A stretch of 64,000 bases of DNA, taken from Elusimicrobiota bacterium. Lineage in GTDB: Bacteria > Elusimicrobiota > Elusimicrobia > 2-02-FULL-39-32. The position numbers were made by a program, and so were the translations under genes. The notes beneath the pieces were generated by a model. That model ran no database searches and was not told the origin of the DNA. It worked only from the letters and a program-made list of their open reading frames with translations. Where the stretch lies: contig JACPBF010000001.1 in NCBI GenBank assembly GCA_016180425.1, positions 140,744-204,743 on the forward strand, written 5' to 3'. This document shows positions 27,855 to 37,053 of the stretch, one piece after another; the stretch's first letter is position 1; every line of letters begins with the position of its first letter.

Positions 27855-28202
27855 TTGCGAATCCCAATTACCATTAAAAATAAAATAAAAAAATATCCTA
27901 TTTTTTATCAAAAGGTTTGGCTGGAATGTCTAAAAATTCCCATGGGTCAAACCAGAACCTATGGCTGGATTGCAAAAAGAATTGGCAGTCCAAACGCAGC
28001 CCGGGCAGTTGGGCATGCCCTTGCCAAAAACCCATTTGCGCCTTTAGTCCCCTGCCATAGAGTGATCTGCTCCAATGGCTCGTTAGGAGGCTATTCAGGA
28101 ATAGGGGGAAGCCTTAAAAAAAAAGAGATGCTATTGAAAGAATTTAGAAAGAGTTCCCAATCTTCTAAGATAAGAAGCTTTTTCCCTTTTAAGGCGCTTT
28201 GA
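27855..28202 (+). CDS. Methylated-DNA--protein cysteine methyltransferase, minimal form
   Basis: About 115 residues comprising only the DNA-binding/active-site domain of MGMT/Ogt. Motifs: QKVWLECLKIPMGQTRTYGWIAKRIGSPNAARAVGHALAKNPF, given in part as IPMGQTRTYGWIA and ARAVGHALAKNP, and the active site PCHRVICSNGSLGGYSG with the acceptor cysteine at about residue 67. The cysteine is present, so it is not an alkyltransferase-like (ATL) variant that lacks it. The N-terminal domain of full-length MGMT is missing. The start is uncertain: TTG 27855 lies one base after the transglycosylase stop; an ATG at 27753 would overlap that gene by 100 bases. Confidence 0.85.
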   Translation: MRIPITIKNKIKKYPIFYQKVWLECLKIPMGQTRTYGWIAKRIGSPNAARAVGHALAKNPFAPLVPCHRVICSNGSLGGYSGIGGSLKKKEMLLKEFRKSSQSSKIRSFFPFKAL

Positions 28203-28267
28203 GAATTTGCTGAAAACAGCTCTAATGAAACTTGAATGTACCATATCTTTTGGAAGAATTAAAAAGT

Positions 28268-28297
28268 TTGACATTAAAGTAAAATTAATAATAGAAT
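28268..28297 (+). promoter_or_regulatory. Promoter of cspA
   Basis: TTGACA (28268-28273), 18-base spacer, TAGAAT (28292-28297). It predicts a leader of about 60 bases before GTG 28363. The leader contains GCGAAG...CTTCTCG, which may fold weakly; a structured leader would suit a cold-shock gene but is not demonstrated. Confidence 0.65.
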
Positions 28298-28362
28298 ACA
28301 CGCCATAAGCGCGAAGCGACACTTCTCGTGAGATGACTTGATAAAGGCAGGTGACATAAAGA

Positions 28363-28575
28363 GTGAAAGGCAAAGTAAAATGGTTCAGCGATCAAAAAGG
28401 ATTCGGCTTCATAGCTAAAGATGATGGTTCAGGAGATGTATTTGTTCATTTTTCTTCCATAGCAGGCGATGGTTATAAATCCCTCTCTGAAGGAGAAGCT
28501 GTTGAATTTGACATTGTAGATTCCGATAAGGGACCAAAAGCAGCTAACGTAGTAAAAGTAAATCCAGCAAAATAA
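28363..28575 (+). CDS. cspA: Cold-shock domain protein
   Basis: A 70-residue single cold-shock domain. RNP1 ([19 protein letters not shown] contains K-G-F-G-F-I) and RNP2 (VFVHFSSI) are intact, and the protein starts with [12 protein letters not shown], standard for CspA-type RNA chaperones that melt mRNA structure. It starts with GTG at 28363; AGGTG at about 28349-28353 is the probable ribosome site. It has its own promoter and a strong terminator, so it is a single-gene transcript between the MGMT gene and secA. Confidence 0.95.
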   Translation: MKGKVKWFSDQKGFGFIAKDDGSGDVFVHFSSIAGDGYKSLSEGEAVEFDIVDSDKGPKAANVVKVNPAK

Positions 28576-28629
28576 AAGATTCTTTAGAGCCGCTCTTTCT
28601 TTAGAAAAGGTGAGGACTATCTTTTAAAG

Positions 28630-28662
28630 AAACCCCCATATAAAAAGGGGGTTTTCTTTTTA
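28630..28662 (+). terminator. Rho-independent terminator of cspA
   Basis: AAACCCCC (28630-28637), 9-base loop, GGGGGTTT (28647-28654), followed by a T-rich tract (TTCTTTTT) to 28662. Standard GC stem plus U-run. Confidence 0.88.
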
Positions 28663-28697
28663 TGACCATTCTGATAAAATAAATTTGAACCCTTTAA

Positions 28698-31409
28698 ATG
28701 ATTAAGCTAATTCTGCAAAAAATTTTTGGATCAAGCAACGAAAGATTTCTAAAAAAATTCTCTCCTCTAATTCAAGAAATTAATAATTTTGAGCCTGAAA
28801 TTTCCAGCCTTAAAGACCAAGAACTCCAAAAAAAAACAACTGAATTTAAAGAAAGACTAAGCCAAGGGGAAACTCTGGACAATCTCCTGCCAGAGGCTTT
28901 TGCTGTGGTAAGAGAAGCCTCTAAAAGAGCCATTGGGCTTAGACACTTCGACACTCAAATGATGGGAGGCATTGTTCTTCATCAAGGCAAAATAGCAGAG
29001 ATGAAAACAGGAGAGGGAAAAACGCTCGTGGCAACTTCCGCTGCTTATCTTAACTCTCTTACAGCTCTTGGGGTTCATATCGTCACTGTCAATGATTATT
29101 TGGCAAAACGGGATCGCTTTTGGATGGGGCCTGTATATGAATTCTTAGGGCTGACGGTTGGGTTTGTGCAGCATGATATGTCTAATGAGGATAGAAAAAA
29201 AGCTTATGCCTCAGACATTACCTATGTGACTAACAATGAAATTGGATTTGATTATCTTCGGGACAATATGGTGATTAGGAAAGAAGATAGAGTTTTAAGA
29301 CCTCTTTCTTATGCCATTGTGGATGAGGTTGACTCCATCTTAATTGATGAAGCTAGAACCCCTTTAATTATTTCAGGGCCCGCAGAGGAAAGCACGCAAA
29401 AATATTATGTGATTAATCGGATCGTGCCTCGGCTCTTAGGGAGATTTATTACAGAAAAAGAAGAGGTGGAAGCCAAATATAGCGGTGAAAAATTGGAAGT
29501 TGGGTTTGATTTTATTATTGATGAAAAAGCTCATACCGTTACCTTAACAGAGCAGGGAGCCTCAAAATGCGAAAAACTGCTTGGCTTAAAAAATCTCTAT
29601 GATGATCTTTCCGGCGAATGGGTACACCACATAACACAGGCATTAAGGGCTCACCATTTATACAAAAAAGATGTGGATTATGTGATCAAAGATGGAGAAG
29701 TCATGATTGTGGATGAATTCACTGGACGGCTCATGCCAGGGAGAAGGTGGTCGGAAGGGTTGCATCAAGCGGTAGAAGCCAAAGAAAATATGCGCATTGC
29801 AGAAGAAAATCAAACCTTAGCGACCATTACCTTTCAGAACTATTTTAGAATGTATGAAAAACTTGCCGGGATGACAGGCACAGCCCTTACAGAAGCTGAA
29901 GAATTTTGGGAGATTTACAAACTGGATGTGATTGAAATTCCAACTCATAAACCCATGATTCGAGTAGATTATCCGGATGTGATCTATCGCGGTGAACGGG
30001 AAAAATTTGAAGCGATCCTTCTGGAGATAGAAACTCTTTGGAAACAGGGAAGACCAGTGCTGGTCGGCACACGCTCCATTGAAAAATCTGAAAAATGCGC
30101 CTCCATGTTAAGACGCAAAGGGATCCCTCATCAAGTTTTGAACGCAAAATTTCATGAACAGGAAGCGATGATCATCTCCCAGGCAGGAAAAAAAGGAATG
30201 GTGACCATTGCAACCAACATGGCGGGCCGTGGAACAGATATTGTATTGGGTGGAAATCCTCCAAAATTAGAAGAGGCCCAAGATATTATAAAAGCAGGGG
30301 GATTGCATGTCTTGGGCACGGAAAGACATGAAGCCAGAAGAATAGATAACCAATTAAGAGGCCGTACAGGGCGGCAAGGAGATCCAGGCTCTTCCAGATT
30401 TTATCTTTCCTTAGAAGATGAACTCTTGCGGCTCTTTGGAGGAGAAAAACTTTCTCAATTTATGGATTCAAAATTTTTGCAAACCTTGGGAGGAAGCTGG
30501 AATGAAGGCGAAGCTATTGAGAGCAAGCTCCTCTCCAGACAAATTGAAACCGCGCAAAGAAGAGTAGAAGCCATGAATTTTGACATCCGCAAACAGCTTT
30601 TAGAATTTGACAATGTGATGAATAAACAAAGAGAAGCGATTTATGATTTGCGCAATGATATTTTAGACGGCACAGAATTCTCTCAACAAATAAAGGACAT
30701 GATTGAAGAATCTGTTTCTGAAAAATTGGACCTATGGTGTTCAGAAAAAACTTATCCGGAAGAATGGGATTTAGAAAGCCTTTTTCTTTGGTTAGAACGT
30801 TCTTTTTCTATTCATAAAACTCGAGAGGATATTGCCAAAGATGGATCCAGAGAAAATCTTAAAAATTTGATTGAACAAGAAATCCTACAGGCTTATAAAA
30901 CTAGAGAAGAACAATTAGGCAATGATCTCTTACGGGAAATGGAGAGAATGATTTTACTGCAAATGATGGATACAGCATGGAAAGAACATCTCTATGATCT
31001 AGACCACTTAAAAAAAGGCATTAACTTAAGAGCTTACGGCCAAAAAGATCCTAAGATTGAATATCAAAAAGAATCGTTTTATCTATTTGAACAGATGATG
31101 TCTAGAATCAGAGAAAGTTCTCTAGAATATATCTTTAAACTAAATGTGGTTCCTTTGGTTCAAAGAGGAACTGTGAACAAAACCCAGACAAAAAAAGATG
31201 AATTTTCTATTTCAAGCGTTAAAAGCGCTGAACCAGTTTCTGAAAAACAAGTAGATTTTGCCAGCGCTCCATCCTCACCCCAAAGCCCATTACAAAGATC
31301 CTCTTTTATTCAAAAACCATCCAACTTTGAAGTTCCTAAAAAAATTGGCCGCAATGATCCTTGTTTTTGTGGAAGCGGAAAAAAATACAAAAAATGTTGC
31401 GGAAAATAG
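28698..31409 (+). CDS. secA: Preprotein translocase ATPase SecA
   Basis: A 903-residue SecA, the motor of the Sec pathway. Seen: [23 protein letters not shown] with the Walker A at about residues 102-109, the DEAD-type box [20 protein letters not shown], the preprotein cross-linking region, [30 protein letters not shown], and [30 protein letters not shown], cited in part. The C-terminus has a zinc-binding tail [20 protein letters not shown] that binds SecB or phospholipid. Length is normal. A -10-like TAAAAT lies just upstream but I see no convincing -35. lnt follows after 20 bases. Confidence 0.98.
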   Translation: MIKLILQKIFGSSNERFLKKFSPLIQEINNFEPEISSLKDQELQKKTTEFKERLSQGETLDNLLPEAFAVVREASKRAIGLRHFDTQMMGGIVLHQGKIAEMKTGEGKTLVATSAAYLNSLTALGVHIVTVNDYLAKRDRFWMGPVYEFLGLTVGFVQHDMSNEDRKKAYASDITYVTNNEIGFDYLRDNMVIRKEDRVLRPLSYAIVDEVDSILIDEARTPLIISGPAEESTQKYYVINRIVPRLLGRFITEKEEVEAKYSGEKLEVGFDFIIDEKAHTVTLTEQGASKCEKLLGLKNLYDDLSGEWVHHITQALRAHHLYKKDVDYVIKDGEVMIVDEFTGRLMPGRRWSEGLHQAVEAKENMRIAEENQTLATITFQNYFRMYEKLAGMTGTALTEAEEFWEIYKLDVIEIPTHKPMIRVDYPDVIYRGEREKFEAILLEIETLWKQGRPVLVGTRSIEKSEKCASMLRRKGIPHQVLNAKFHEQEAMIISQAGKKGMVTIATNMAGRGTDIVLGGNPPKLEEAQDIIKAGGLHVLGTERHEARRIDNQLRGRTGRQGDPGSSRFYLSLEDELLRLFGGEKLSQFMDSKFLQTLGGSWNEGEAIESKLLSRQIETAQRRVEAMNFDIRKQLLEFDNVMNKQREAIYDLRNDILDGTEFSQQIKDMIEESVSEKLDLWCSEKTYPEEWDLESLFLWLERSFSIHKTREDIAKDGSRENLKNLIEQEILQAYKTREEQLGNDLLREMERMILLQMMDTAWKEHLYDLDHLKKGINLRAYGQKDPKIEYQKESFYLFEQMMSRIRESSLEYIFKLNVVPLVQRGTVNKTQTKKDEFSISSVKSAEPVSEKQVDFASAPSSPQSPLQRSSFIQKPSNFEVPKKIGRNDPCFCGSGKKYKKCCGK

Positions 31410-31429
31410 TTGAGCCTATTTTTTTATAA

Positions 31430-32914
31430 GTGCACCGCCTGTTTTTAATTTTGGCTGGAAGTGTTTTAACAACCCTTTCTTTTCCCAATTGGAATTTTGA
31501 TCTTTTAGCATGGATCTGTTTAGTTCCGATTTTTCTTGCAACTCATAATCTGCCATTTAAAAAATCATTCTTTATTGGCTGGAGCTCAGGAACCCTTAGC
31601 TTTATAGGCATCCTTTACTGGATAGCGCCTACTTTTAGAGCAGCTGGTTTAAACTCTATTTTTGGCCTATTAACCTTATCTCTCTTAGCAAGCTATATTG
31701 GATTATATTACGCTTTTTATTTCGCTCTAACAGGACTTTTTTTAAAAAATCTTTCAGAATTCTTCTCACTTCTATTTTGTTCAACTCTTTGGATAAGCTT
31801 AGAACAGCTTCGCAACTATTTATTAACTGGTTTTCCTTGGGGACTACTGGGGTACTCTCAATGGCAAAAGCCGTCTTTTATTCAAATTGCGGAATTTACA
31901 GGAGTTTATGGGGTTTCTTTTATCCTTGTTTTTTTCAATGCTCTTGTTTTTCTTTGGATAAAAAATAAAAGAATAGGGTACTTCTCAGTTCTCTTTTTCT
32001 TAGCTTTGTTTTCCACTAATTTTTTTATACTCTCTTTAAGAAAAAATTCAAGCGCGAAAACAGAAAACAACTTTTCCGTTACTCTTCTGCAAGGAAACAT
32101 TGACCAATATAAAAAATGGGACTCTGCATTTATAAATGAAATCTTAAACACCTACAAAAATTTGACGGAATCTGCCTCAAAAAATTCACAACTTATGATT
32201 TGGCCGGAAACCGCTGCGCCGGGATGGATTCCCAATGACCCATGGTTAATGGAGCAGCTAAAACGTATTGTTAGTCCTACAAAAACTTTTCACCTTGTTG
32301 GCGCTGTCACAAGTCAAAATAAAAACTATAACTCTGCTTTCTTATTTAATCCAAAGGGTGAAATTCTAGCCAGATATGATAAAACACACTTGGTGCCATT
32401 TGGAGAATTTGTTCCCATGCATAATTTTTTAGAGAAATGGATAAAAGTCTTAAACCAATTAGGAGGTTTTGATTCAGGCAAAGAAACCAACTTACTGACA
32501 ATAAAGGGACTAACACTAGGCACAAGCATTTGTTATGAAGCGATTTTTCCAAATCTAATTAGACAACAAACTTTAAAAGGGGCAGAGGTTCTAATCAATA
32601 TCACTAATGACGGCTGGTACTTAAAAACTGCTGCTCTTCCGCAACACTTTTCCATGAATATTTTTAGAGCTATTGAAAATCGCCGCACTCTCATCCGCTG
32701 CGCGAACACAGGAATATCGGGCGTGATTAAACCAAGCGGGGTTATTTCCAAAAAAAGCGAGTCTAACAAACAAGAGATCCTGGAGGATGTGATAGATTTG
32801 AGTTCTCAAATTACATTTTATACTAGGCATGGAGACCTGTTTGCATGGTTGTGCAATTTTGCTAGTCTCCTCACACTATTTATTTATAAAAAGAATCGTA
32901 CCTTAACTCATTGA
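31430..32914 (+). CDS. lnt: Apolipoprotein N-acyltransferase
   Basis: A 494-residue inner-membrane enzyme that adds the third acyl chain to lipoproteins. The N-terminal ~190 residues form about six to seven membrane segments (SFPNWNFDLLAWICLVPIF, GFPWGLLGYSQW), followed by a periplasmic nitrilase domain. The catalytic triad is visible: Glu260 in IWPETAAPGW, Lys318 in YDKTHLVPFGEFVP, Cys368 in GTSICYEAIFP. A last membrane helix closes the protein. It begins with GTG. Together with lolC/E and lolD it shows a full outer-membrane lipoprotein route. Its stop codon is covered by the left arm of the prfB promoter palindrome. Confidence 0.95.
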   Translation: MHRLFLILAGSVLTTLSFPNWNFDLLAWICLVPIFLATHNLPFKKSFFIGWSSGTLSFIGILYWIAPTFRAAGLNSIFGLLTLSLLASYIGLYYAFYFALTGLFLKNLSEFFSLLFCSTLWISLEQLRNYLLTGFPWGLLGYSQWQKPSFIQIAEFTGVYGVSFILVFFNALVFLWIKNKRIGYFSVLFFLALFSTNFFILSLRKNSSAKTENNFSVTLLQGNIDQYKKWDSAFINEILNTYKNLTESASKNSQLMIWPETAAPGWIPNDPWLMEQLKRIVSPTKTFHLVGAVTSQNKNYNSAFLFNPKGEILARYDKTHLVPFGEFVPMHNFLEKWIKVLNQLGGFDSGKETNLLTIKGLTLGTSICYEAIFPNLIRQQTLKGAEVLINITNDGWYLKTAALPQHFSMNIFRAIENRRTLIRCANTGISGVIKPSGVISKKSESNKQEILEDVIDLSSQITFYTRHGDLFAWLCNFASLLTLFIYKKNRTLTH

Positions 32915-32955
32915 CTGATTTTGATTTGAATTCATAAAATAGTCATTTGAGTTAA
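32903..32955 (+). repeat. Imperfect palindrome enclosing the prfB promoter
   Basis: Left arm 32903-32916 (TTAACTCATTGACT) and right arm 32941-32955 (AGTCATTTGAGTTAA) pair with a one-base bulge and one mismatch. The left arm contains the lnt stop codon and the -35 hexamer; the -10 hexamer lies in the loop. Confidence 0.6.
32911..32940 (+). promoter_or_regulatory. Promoter of prfB
   Basis: TTGACT (32911-32916), 18-base spacer, TAAAAT (32935-32940). Predicted leader about 24 bases, containing AAGGAG (32957-32962) 8 bases before ATG 32971. Confidence 0.6.
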
Positions 32956-32970
32956 CAAGGAGCCCATACT

Positions 32971-34117
32971 ATGAAAACCATAAAGGAACTTTCCACTGAA
33001 CTAATGGAGATAAAAAACAAAATCGAAGAATTAGGGAGGTTTCTTTGAAATTGAAGCAAAAGAAAAAAAAATCTCTGAACTAGAAGAAGAAGCCAGCCTT
33101 CCAAAATTTTGGGAAATGAACCTCAATGCCCAAAAAGTGATGTCAGAACTTGCTCTTAATAAAGAAATCGTAGCTCGCTGGAAAGGTCTTAAAGAAAACC
33201 GGGAAGATTGTTTTGCTCATATTGAACTTCTTGAGGAAGCTCAAAAAAATCCCAATTTCCTTAAGAGTGATCAACCTTTTCAGACAGATCATGAATTAGA
33301 GGAAATTGAAAAAAATTTAAAAAACCTAGATTCTAAATTTTACTCCTTAAATTTAGAATCTAAACTAAATGGGGAAAATGATCTCTCCAACGCCATTGTT
33401 TCCCTCCATTCCGGAGCTGGAGGAACAGAAGCCTGTGACTGGACGGAAATGTTATTAAGAATGTACAAACGATGGGCTGAATCTAAGGGTTTTAGCACTG
33501 AAATTATTGACATATTGCCAGGTGAAGAAGCCGGAATCAAAAGCATTACTTTTTTAATTCAAGGCCGATATGCTTACGGTTATATAAAATCTGAAATTGG
33601 GGTGCATCGTCTTGTGCGCATATCCCCATTTGATGCCAATAAAAGAAGACACACTTCCTTTGCTTCCTGTGATGTCATTCCAGAAATCCAAGATGAAATT
33701 AAGGTGGAAATCAATGAAGCTGATCTAAAAATAGACACCTACAGAGCCTCTGGTCATGGCGGACAACATGTGAATAAAACTGATTCAGCCGTACGAATCA
33801 CTCACCTGCCTTCCGGTCTTGTGGTTGCCTGTCAAATAGAAAGAAGCCAATTAAAAAATAAATTAATGGCCATGAAACTTTTACGAGCTAAACTCTATGA
33901 ATTGGAACAGGAAAAAAGAAGAGCTGCTTTGGAAAAACATTATGATGATAAAGGAGATATTTCCTGGGGGAATCAGATCAGGTCTTATGTCTTCATGCCT
34001 TACCAGTTAGTAAAAGATTTAAGAACTGGGATGGAAACAGGCCAAGTTCAAAAGGTGATGGATGGAGAGATTGATCTATTTATCCATGCCTATCTTTCCC
34101 TAAAAGAAAAAAAATGA
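32971..34117 (+). CDS. prfB: Peptide chain release factor 2, with programmed +1 frameshift
   Basis: The gene is read as join(32971..33045, 33047..34117), about 381 residues. Translation from ATG 32971 (ribosome site AAGGAG) meets an in-frame TGA at codon 26 (33046-33048); shifting +1 at CTT-T-GAA continues into [16 protein letters not shown] and the rest of RF2. The recoding site is complete: AGGGAGG internal Shine-Dalgarno (33033-33039), then TTT CTT TGA. The main body has the class I release-factor motifs: SPF tripeptide in [16 protein letters not shown] (RF2 type, recognising UGA/UAA) and GGQ in [18 protein letters not shown]. The frameshift lets RF2 regulate itself: abundant RF2 terminates at the UGA. 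Confidence 0.97.
33033..33048 (+). promoter_or_regulatory. prfB +1 frameshift site (internal SD, CTTTGA)
   Basis: AGGGAGG at 33033-33039, three bases, then CTT TGA at 33043-33048. Spacing and the UGA at codon 26 are the same as in the known Escherichia coli prfB site. Confidence 0.95.
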
Positions 34118-34133
34118 TATTATTTATATTTCT

Positions 34134-35111
34134 ATGAATAAATTTATCTCACAGCTCTCCCCAGAACTTGCGCAAAAATTCTATCTTTCCTTACTCCGAT
34201 GCAGAAAATTTGAAGAAAAAATAGTTGAGCTTTATCCACAACAGGAAATGCGCTGTCCAACCCATTTGTCTCTAGGCCAGGAAGGGGTTGCAGCTGGGGT
34301 TTGCAGCGCTTTAGAAAAAGAAGATTTAATATTTAGCACTCACCGATGCCACAGCCACACCATAGCTAAAGGCGCGGACTTAAATGTATTGATGGCAGAA
34401 CTTTACGGAAAAAAAACAGGATGCTCTAAAGGAAAAGGGGGTTCCATGCATTTTCTTCAGCCAGAAATAGGGGCCATGGGAGCTTCTGCGATTGTGGGCG
34501 GAACCATTCCACTTGCCATAGGTGCTGCATTAGCTTTAAAGATGAAATCTAAAAACCATGTGTCAGTAGCTTTTTTTGGGGATGGGGCTATTGAACAAGG
34601 AACATTCCATGAAGGTCTAAATTTCGCCTCCTTAAAAAAATTGCCTGTTCTTTTTATTTGTGAAAATAATGGGTTAGCCACCTGTACTCCTATTTCTTCC
34701 AGACAGCCTTTTCCCGATATTTATAAAAGAGCAGAAAGTTATATGATCCCGGGAATACAAGTGGACGGGAGAAACGTGCATGAGGTCTATCAAGCTGCTG
34801 CAATTGCAGTGGAGAAAGCAAAAAAAGGAGAAGGCCCTACCCTGATAGAAGCACAATGTTATCGTTGGAGAGAACATGTAGGCCCAAATTTTGATTATCA
34901 ATTAGGATTTCGCAGTAAAGAAGAGGTGGAAAAAGCGATTGAAAAATGTCCTATAAAATTATTGGAAGAAAAAATAAAAAATGAAAAAATCCTTTCCAAG
35001 GAAATTTTATTGGAAATTTCTGACTTGGTTACAAAAGAAGTTGATGAGGCAGTGAACTTTGCAAAAGAAAGCCCATTCCCTGAACCTGAAGAAATCTTTA
35101 TGAACATATAA
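34134..35111 (+). CDS. Thiamine-diphosphate-dependent dehydrogenase E1 alpha-type protein
   Basis: A 325-residue protein of the pyruvate/acetoin dehydrogenase E1 alpha family. It has SLGQEGVAAGVCSAL, the THRCHSHTIAKGAD segment, KGKGGSMHF and the TPP motif GDGAIEQG followed about 27 residues later by ENNG (GDG-X-NN pattern). The family decarboxylates a 2-oxo acid and passes the acyl group to an E2 lipoyl protein. No E2 or E3 gene is nearby; instead it opens a sugar-type gene locus, so it may act in a biosynthetic carboligation rather than in central metabolism (inference). The partner beta subunit follows after 5 bases. Confidence 0.85.
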   Translation: MNKFISQLSPELAQKFYLSLLRCRKFEEKIVELYPQQEMRCPTHLSLGQEGVAAGVCSALEKEDLIFSTHRCHSHTIAKGADLNVLMAELYGKKTGCSKGKGGSMHFLQPEIGAMGASAIVGGTIPLAIGAALALKMKSKNHVSVAFFGDGAIEQGTFHEGLNFASLKKLPVLFICENNGLATCTPISSRQPFPDIYKRAESYMIPGIQVDGRNVHEVYQAAAIAVEKAKKGEGPTLIEAQCYRWREHVGPNFDYQLGFRSKEEVEKAIEKCPIKLLEEKIKNEKILSKEILLEISDLVTKEVDEAVNFAKESPFPEPEEIFMNI

Positions 35112-35116
35112 AATTT

Positions 35117-36160
35117 ATGAGAGAACTAAAATATAAAGAAGCGATTAGTGAAGCTCATGTTCAGGCGATGTTAAAAGATACTAACATCTATATGATGGGA
35201 GTAGGAGTAGCTGATCCCACAGGAATTTTTGGAACTACACTTGAGGCAAGTAAACGTTTTGGAAAAGAAAGAGTTTTTGATACCCCACTCTCAGAAAACA
35301 GCCTTACTGGCATTGGCATAGGGTCTGCCATATGTGGTTTAAGACCTGTACTTATTCATGCAAGGAACGATTTTCTTCTTCTTACCATGGATCAAATTGT
35401 AAATCATGCCGCAAAATGGAACTATATGGCAGGAGGAAAACTCCCTATCCCTTTTTTAATTCGCGCCATTATTGGCAGAGGTTGGGGACAAGCTGCGCAG
35501 CACTCTCAAAGCCTGCAAGCGCTATTTGCTCATATCCCTGGCTTACAGGTCATCATGCCTTCCAGCCCCTATGATGCAAAAGGATTAATTTTAAGCAGCA
35601 TGGAAAGTGATAAAACCACAGTATGCATTGAACACCGTTGGTTATATGAAAAATCCGGGCCTGTTCCAGAAGAGCCCTACGCTATCCCTTTTGGCAAAGG
35701 AACACTTCTACGTAAAGGTAAGGATATAACCCTGGTTGCTATTTCACATATGACACTGGAAGCAAAAGCAGCTGCTGAGGAATGCGCAAAGGAACAGATT
35801 GATGTTGAAATTATTGATCCAAGATCCTTAAGACCTTTAGATGAAGATTTGATTCTTTCTTCCATTAAAAAAACAGGACGTCTCATCATAGCGGATGCTG
35901 CCTGGAAAATGTGCGGTATGAGCTCTGAGATAAGCGCTTTAGCTGCTGAAAAATGTTTTCCATATTTAAAAGCTCCTATACTAAGGATTACTCTGCAAGA
36001 TACTCCTACGCCTTGCAGTTCTGTTCTGGAAACAGTTTATTATCCCACTGCTATGAATATCGTTAAAGCTGCGCGCTCTCTGGTCTCTGGAAAACCAAAG
36101 GATGTGACCAAAGAATTTATTGCGGCTAAATCAGAACGGGATTTTTCAGGTCCTTTCTAA
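35117..36160 (+). CDS. Thiamine-diphosphate-dependent dehydrogenase E1 beta-type protein
   Basis: A 347-residue transketolase-like E1 beta protein (pyrimidine-binding plus C-terminal domains). The segments YKEAISEAHVQAML, FDTPLSENSLTGIGIGSA (glutamate that activates TPP), GLQVIMPSSPYDAKGL and a C-terminal DPRSLRPLDEDLI match E1 beta/DXS-like proteins. The usual R-P-(V/I)-x-E/F stretch reads GLRPVLIHARNDFLLL, where canonical E1 beta often has E(I/L)QF; this departure supports a specialised role. It forms an alpha2beta2 enzyme with the upstream gene. Neighbours downstream are a glycosyltransferase and sugar-modifying enzymes. Confidence 0.83.
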   Translation: MRELKYKEAISEAHVQAMLKDTNIYMMGVGVADPTGIFGTTLEASKRFGKERVFDTPLSENSLTGIGIGSAICGLRPVLIHARNDFLLLTMDQIVNHAAKWNYMAGGKLPIPFLIRAIIGRGWGQAAQHSQSLQALFAHIPGLQVIMPSSPYDAKGLILSSMESDKTTVCIEHRWLYEKSGPVPEEPYAIPFGKGTLLRKGKDITLVAISHMTLEAKAAAEECAKEQIDVEIIDPRSLRPLDEDLILSSIKKTGRLIIADAAWKMCGMSSEISALAAEKCFPYLKAPILRITLQDTPTPCSSVLETVYYPTAMNIVKAARSLVSGKPKDVTKEFIAAKSERDFSGPF

Positions 36161-36172
36161 TCCACTATTCTC

Positions 36173-36880
36173 GTGCCTACTACCCTTACCGCGATTGTAC
36201 CAGCCTTAAATGAACAGGGAAATATTGAAAGCACCATTGAGGGCATTGTTCCTTTATTAGAAAAATCTTTTAAAGATTATGAGGTGTTAATTTTTAATGA
36301 TTGCAGCAGTGACGAAACAGGAACTCTGGCTGAAAGACTTGCATCCAAAAACAAAAATATCAAGGTAATTCATAATCCCATAACAATGGGATTGGGTTAC
36401 AACTATAAAAGAGGGGTGGAAATTGCCACAAAAGATTATATTATTATGATCCCGGGGGACAATGAAATTACCATTGAGTCATTTGAAAACATGTTTAAAA
36501 AATTAGGGGAAAAAGAAATAATCGTCCCTTACACAGTCAATATGGAAATACGACCATTTTCTAGACGAATCCTTTCAAAAACATATACCTGGTTAATTAA
36601 TTTACTTTTTGGCACTCATCTTAAATATTTTAATGGGCCTGTAATTCATAAACGAGAGCTAATTCAGACCATACCTATACACACCAATGGTTTTGCTTAT
36701 CAAACAGAATTACTTCTAAAAATGATCAAATCTGGACATAATTATTTAGAGTTAGGGATGGTCCTAAAAGATCGGAATTCTGGAAAATCCAAAGCTTTGC
36801 TTTTAAAAAATATCATTCGAGTCTCTAAGTCAATTTTCCAACTTTTTTATAAAATAAATATTAAAAAAGATTTTAAATAA
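36173..36880 (+). CDS. GT2-family glycosyltransferase (dolichol-phosphate-mannose synthase-like)
   Basis: A 235-residue soluble GT-A glycosyltransferase. It starts at GTG 36173. Features: TAIVPALNEQGNIESTIEGIV at the N-terminus, FNDCSSDETGTLAERLA (UDP/GDP binding), NPITMGLGYNYKRGVE and IMIPGDNEI in the place of the DxD metal site, and the later FNGPVIHKRELI. The pattern is that of polyprenyl-phosphate sugar transferases lacking membrane helices; the C-terminus is basic. The donor and acceptor are unknown. It follows the E1 pair after 12 bases and precedes an intergenic stretch with a fresh promoter. Confidence 0.82.
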   Translation: MPTTLTAIVPALNEQGNIESTIEGIVPLLEKSFKDYEVLIFNDCSSDETGTLAERLASKNKNIKVIHNPITMGLGYNYKRGVEIATKDYIIMIPGDNEITIESFENMFKKLGEKEIIVPYTVNMEIRPFSRRILSKTYTWLINLLFGTHLKYFNGPVIHKRELIQTIPIHTNGFAYQTELLLKMIKSGHNYLELGMVLKDRNSGKSKALLLKNIIRVSKSIFQLFYKINIKKDFK

Positions 36881-36939
36881 TTTAAAATTTTCCAAATAAT
36901 AATAAAAACATTCAAAAAATCAGGTTCTATTTTTTTATC

Positions 36940-36968
36940 TTGACAATAGAGGAATCTCTTGATATATT
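36940..36968 (+). promoter_or_regulatory. Promoter of the radical SAM/sugar gene cluster
   Basis: TTGACA (36940-36945), 17-base spacer, TATATT (36963-36968), a near-consensus promoter. Predicted leader about 79 bases; it holds TAAGAT...ATCTTA (a small stem) and the half-palindrome TATTCGGGTT just before the ribosome site AAAGGA of the ATG at 37054. Confidence 0.75.
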
Positions 36969-37053
36969 TTATTAAACTCAAATATTGCATTAGGGTATTA
37001 GACCTAAGATGAATGCCATAATCTTAATCTAGTATTCGGGTTAAAGGAAAAAT

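Noticed and set aside
28298-28362. Riboswitch in the cspA leader
   Set aside because: Only a weak, imperfect stem (GCGAAG/CTTCTCG) is visible and no known riboswitch core could be recognised.
33046-33048. In-frame TGA that could mark prfB as a broken gene
   Set aside because: The internal SD, the CTTTGA context and the conserved +1 continuation are the known RF2 autoregulatory site.
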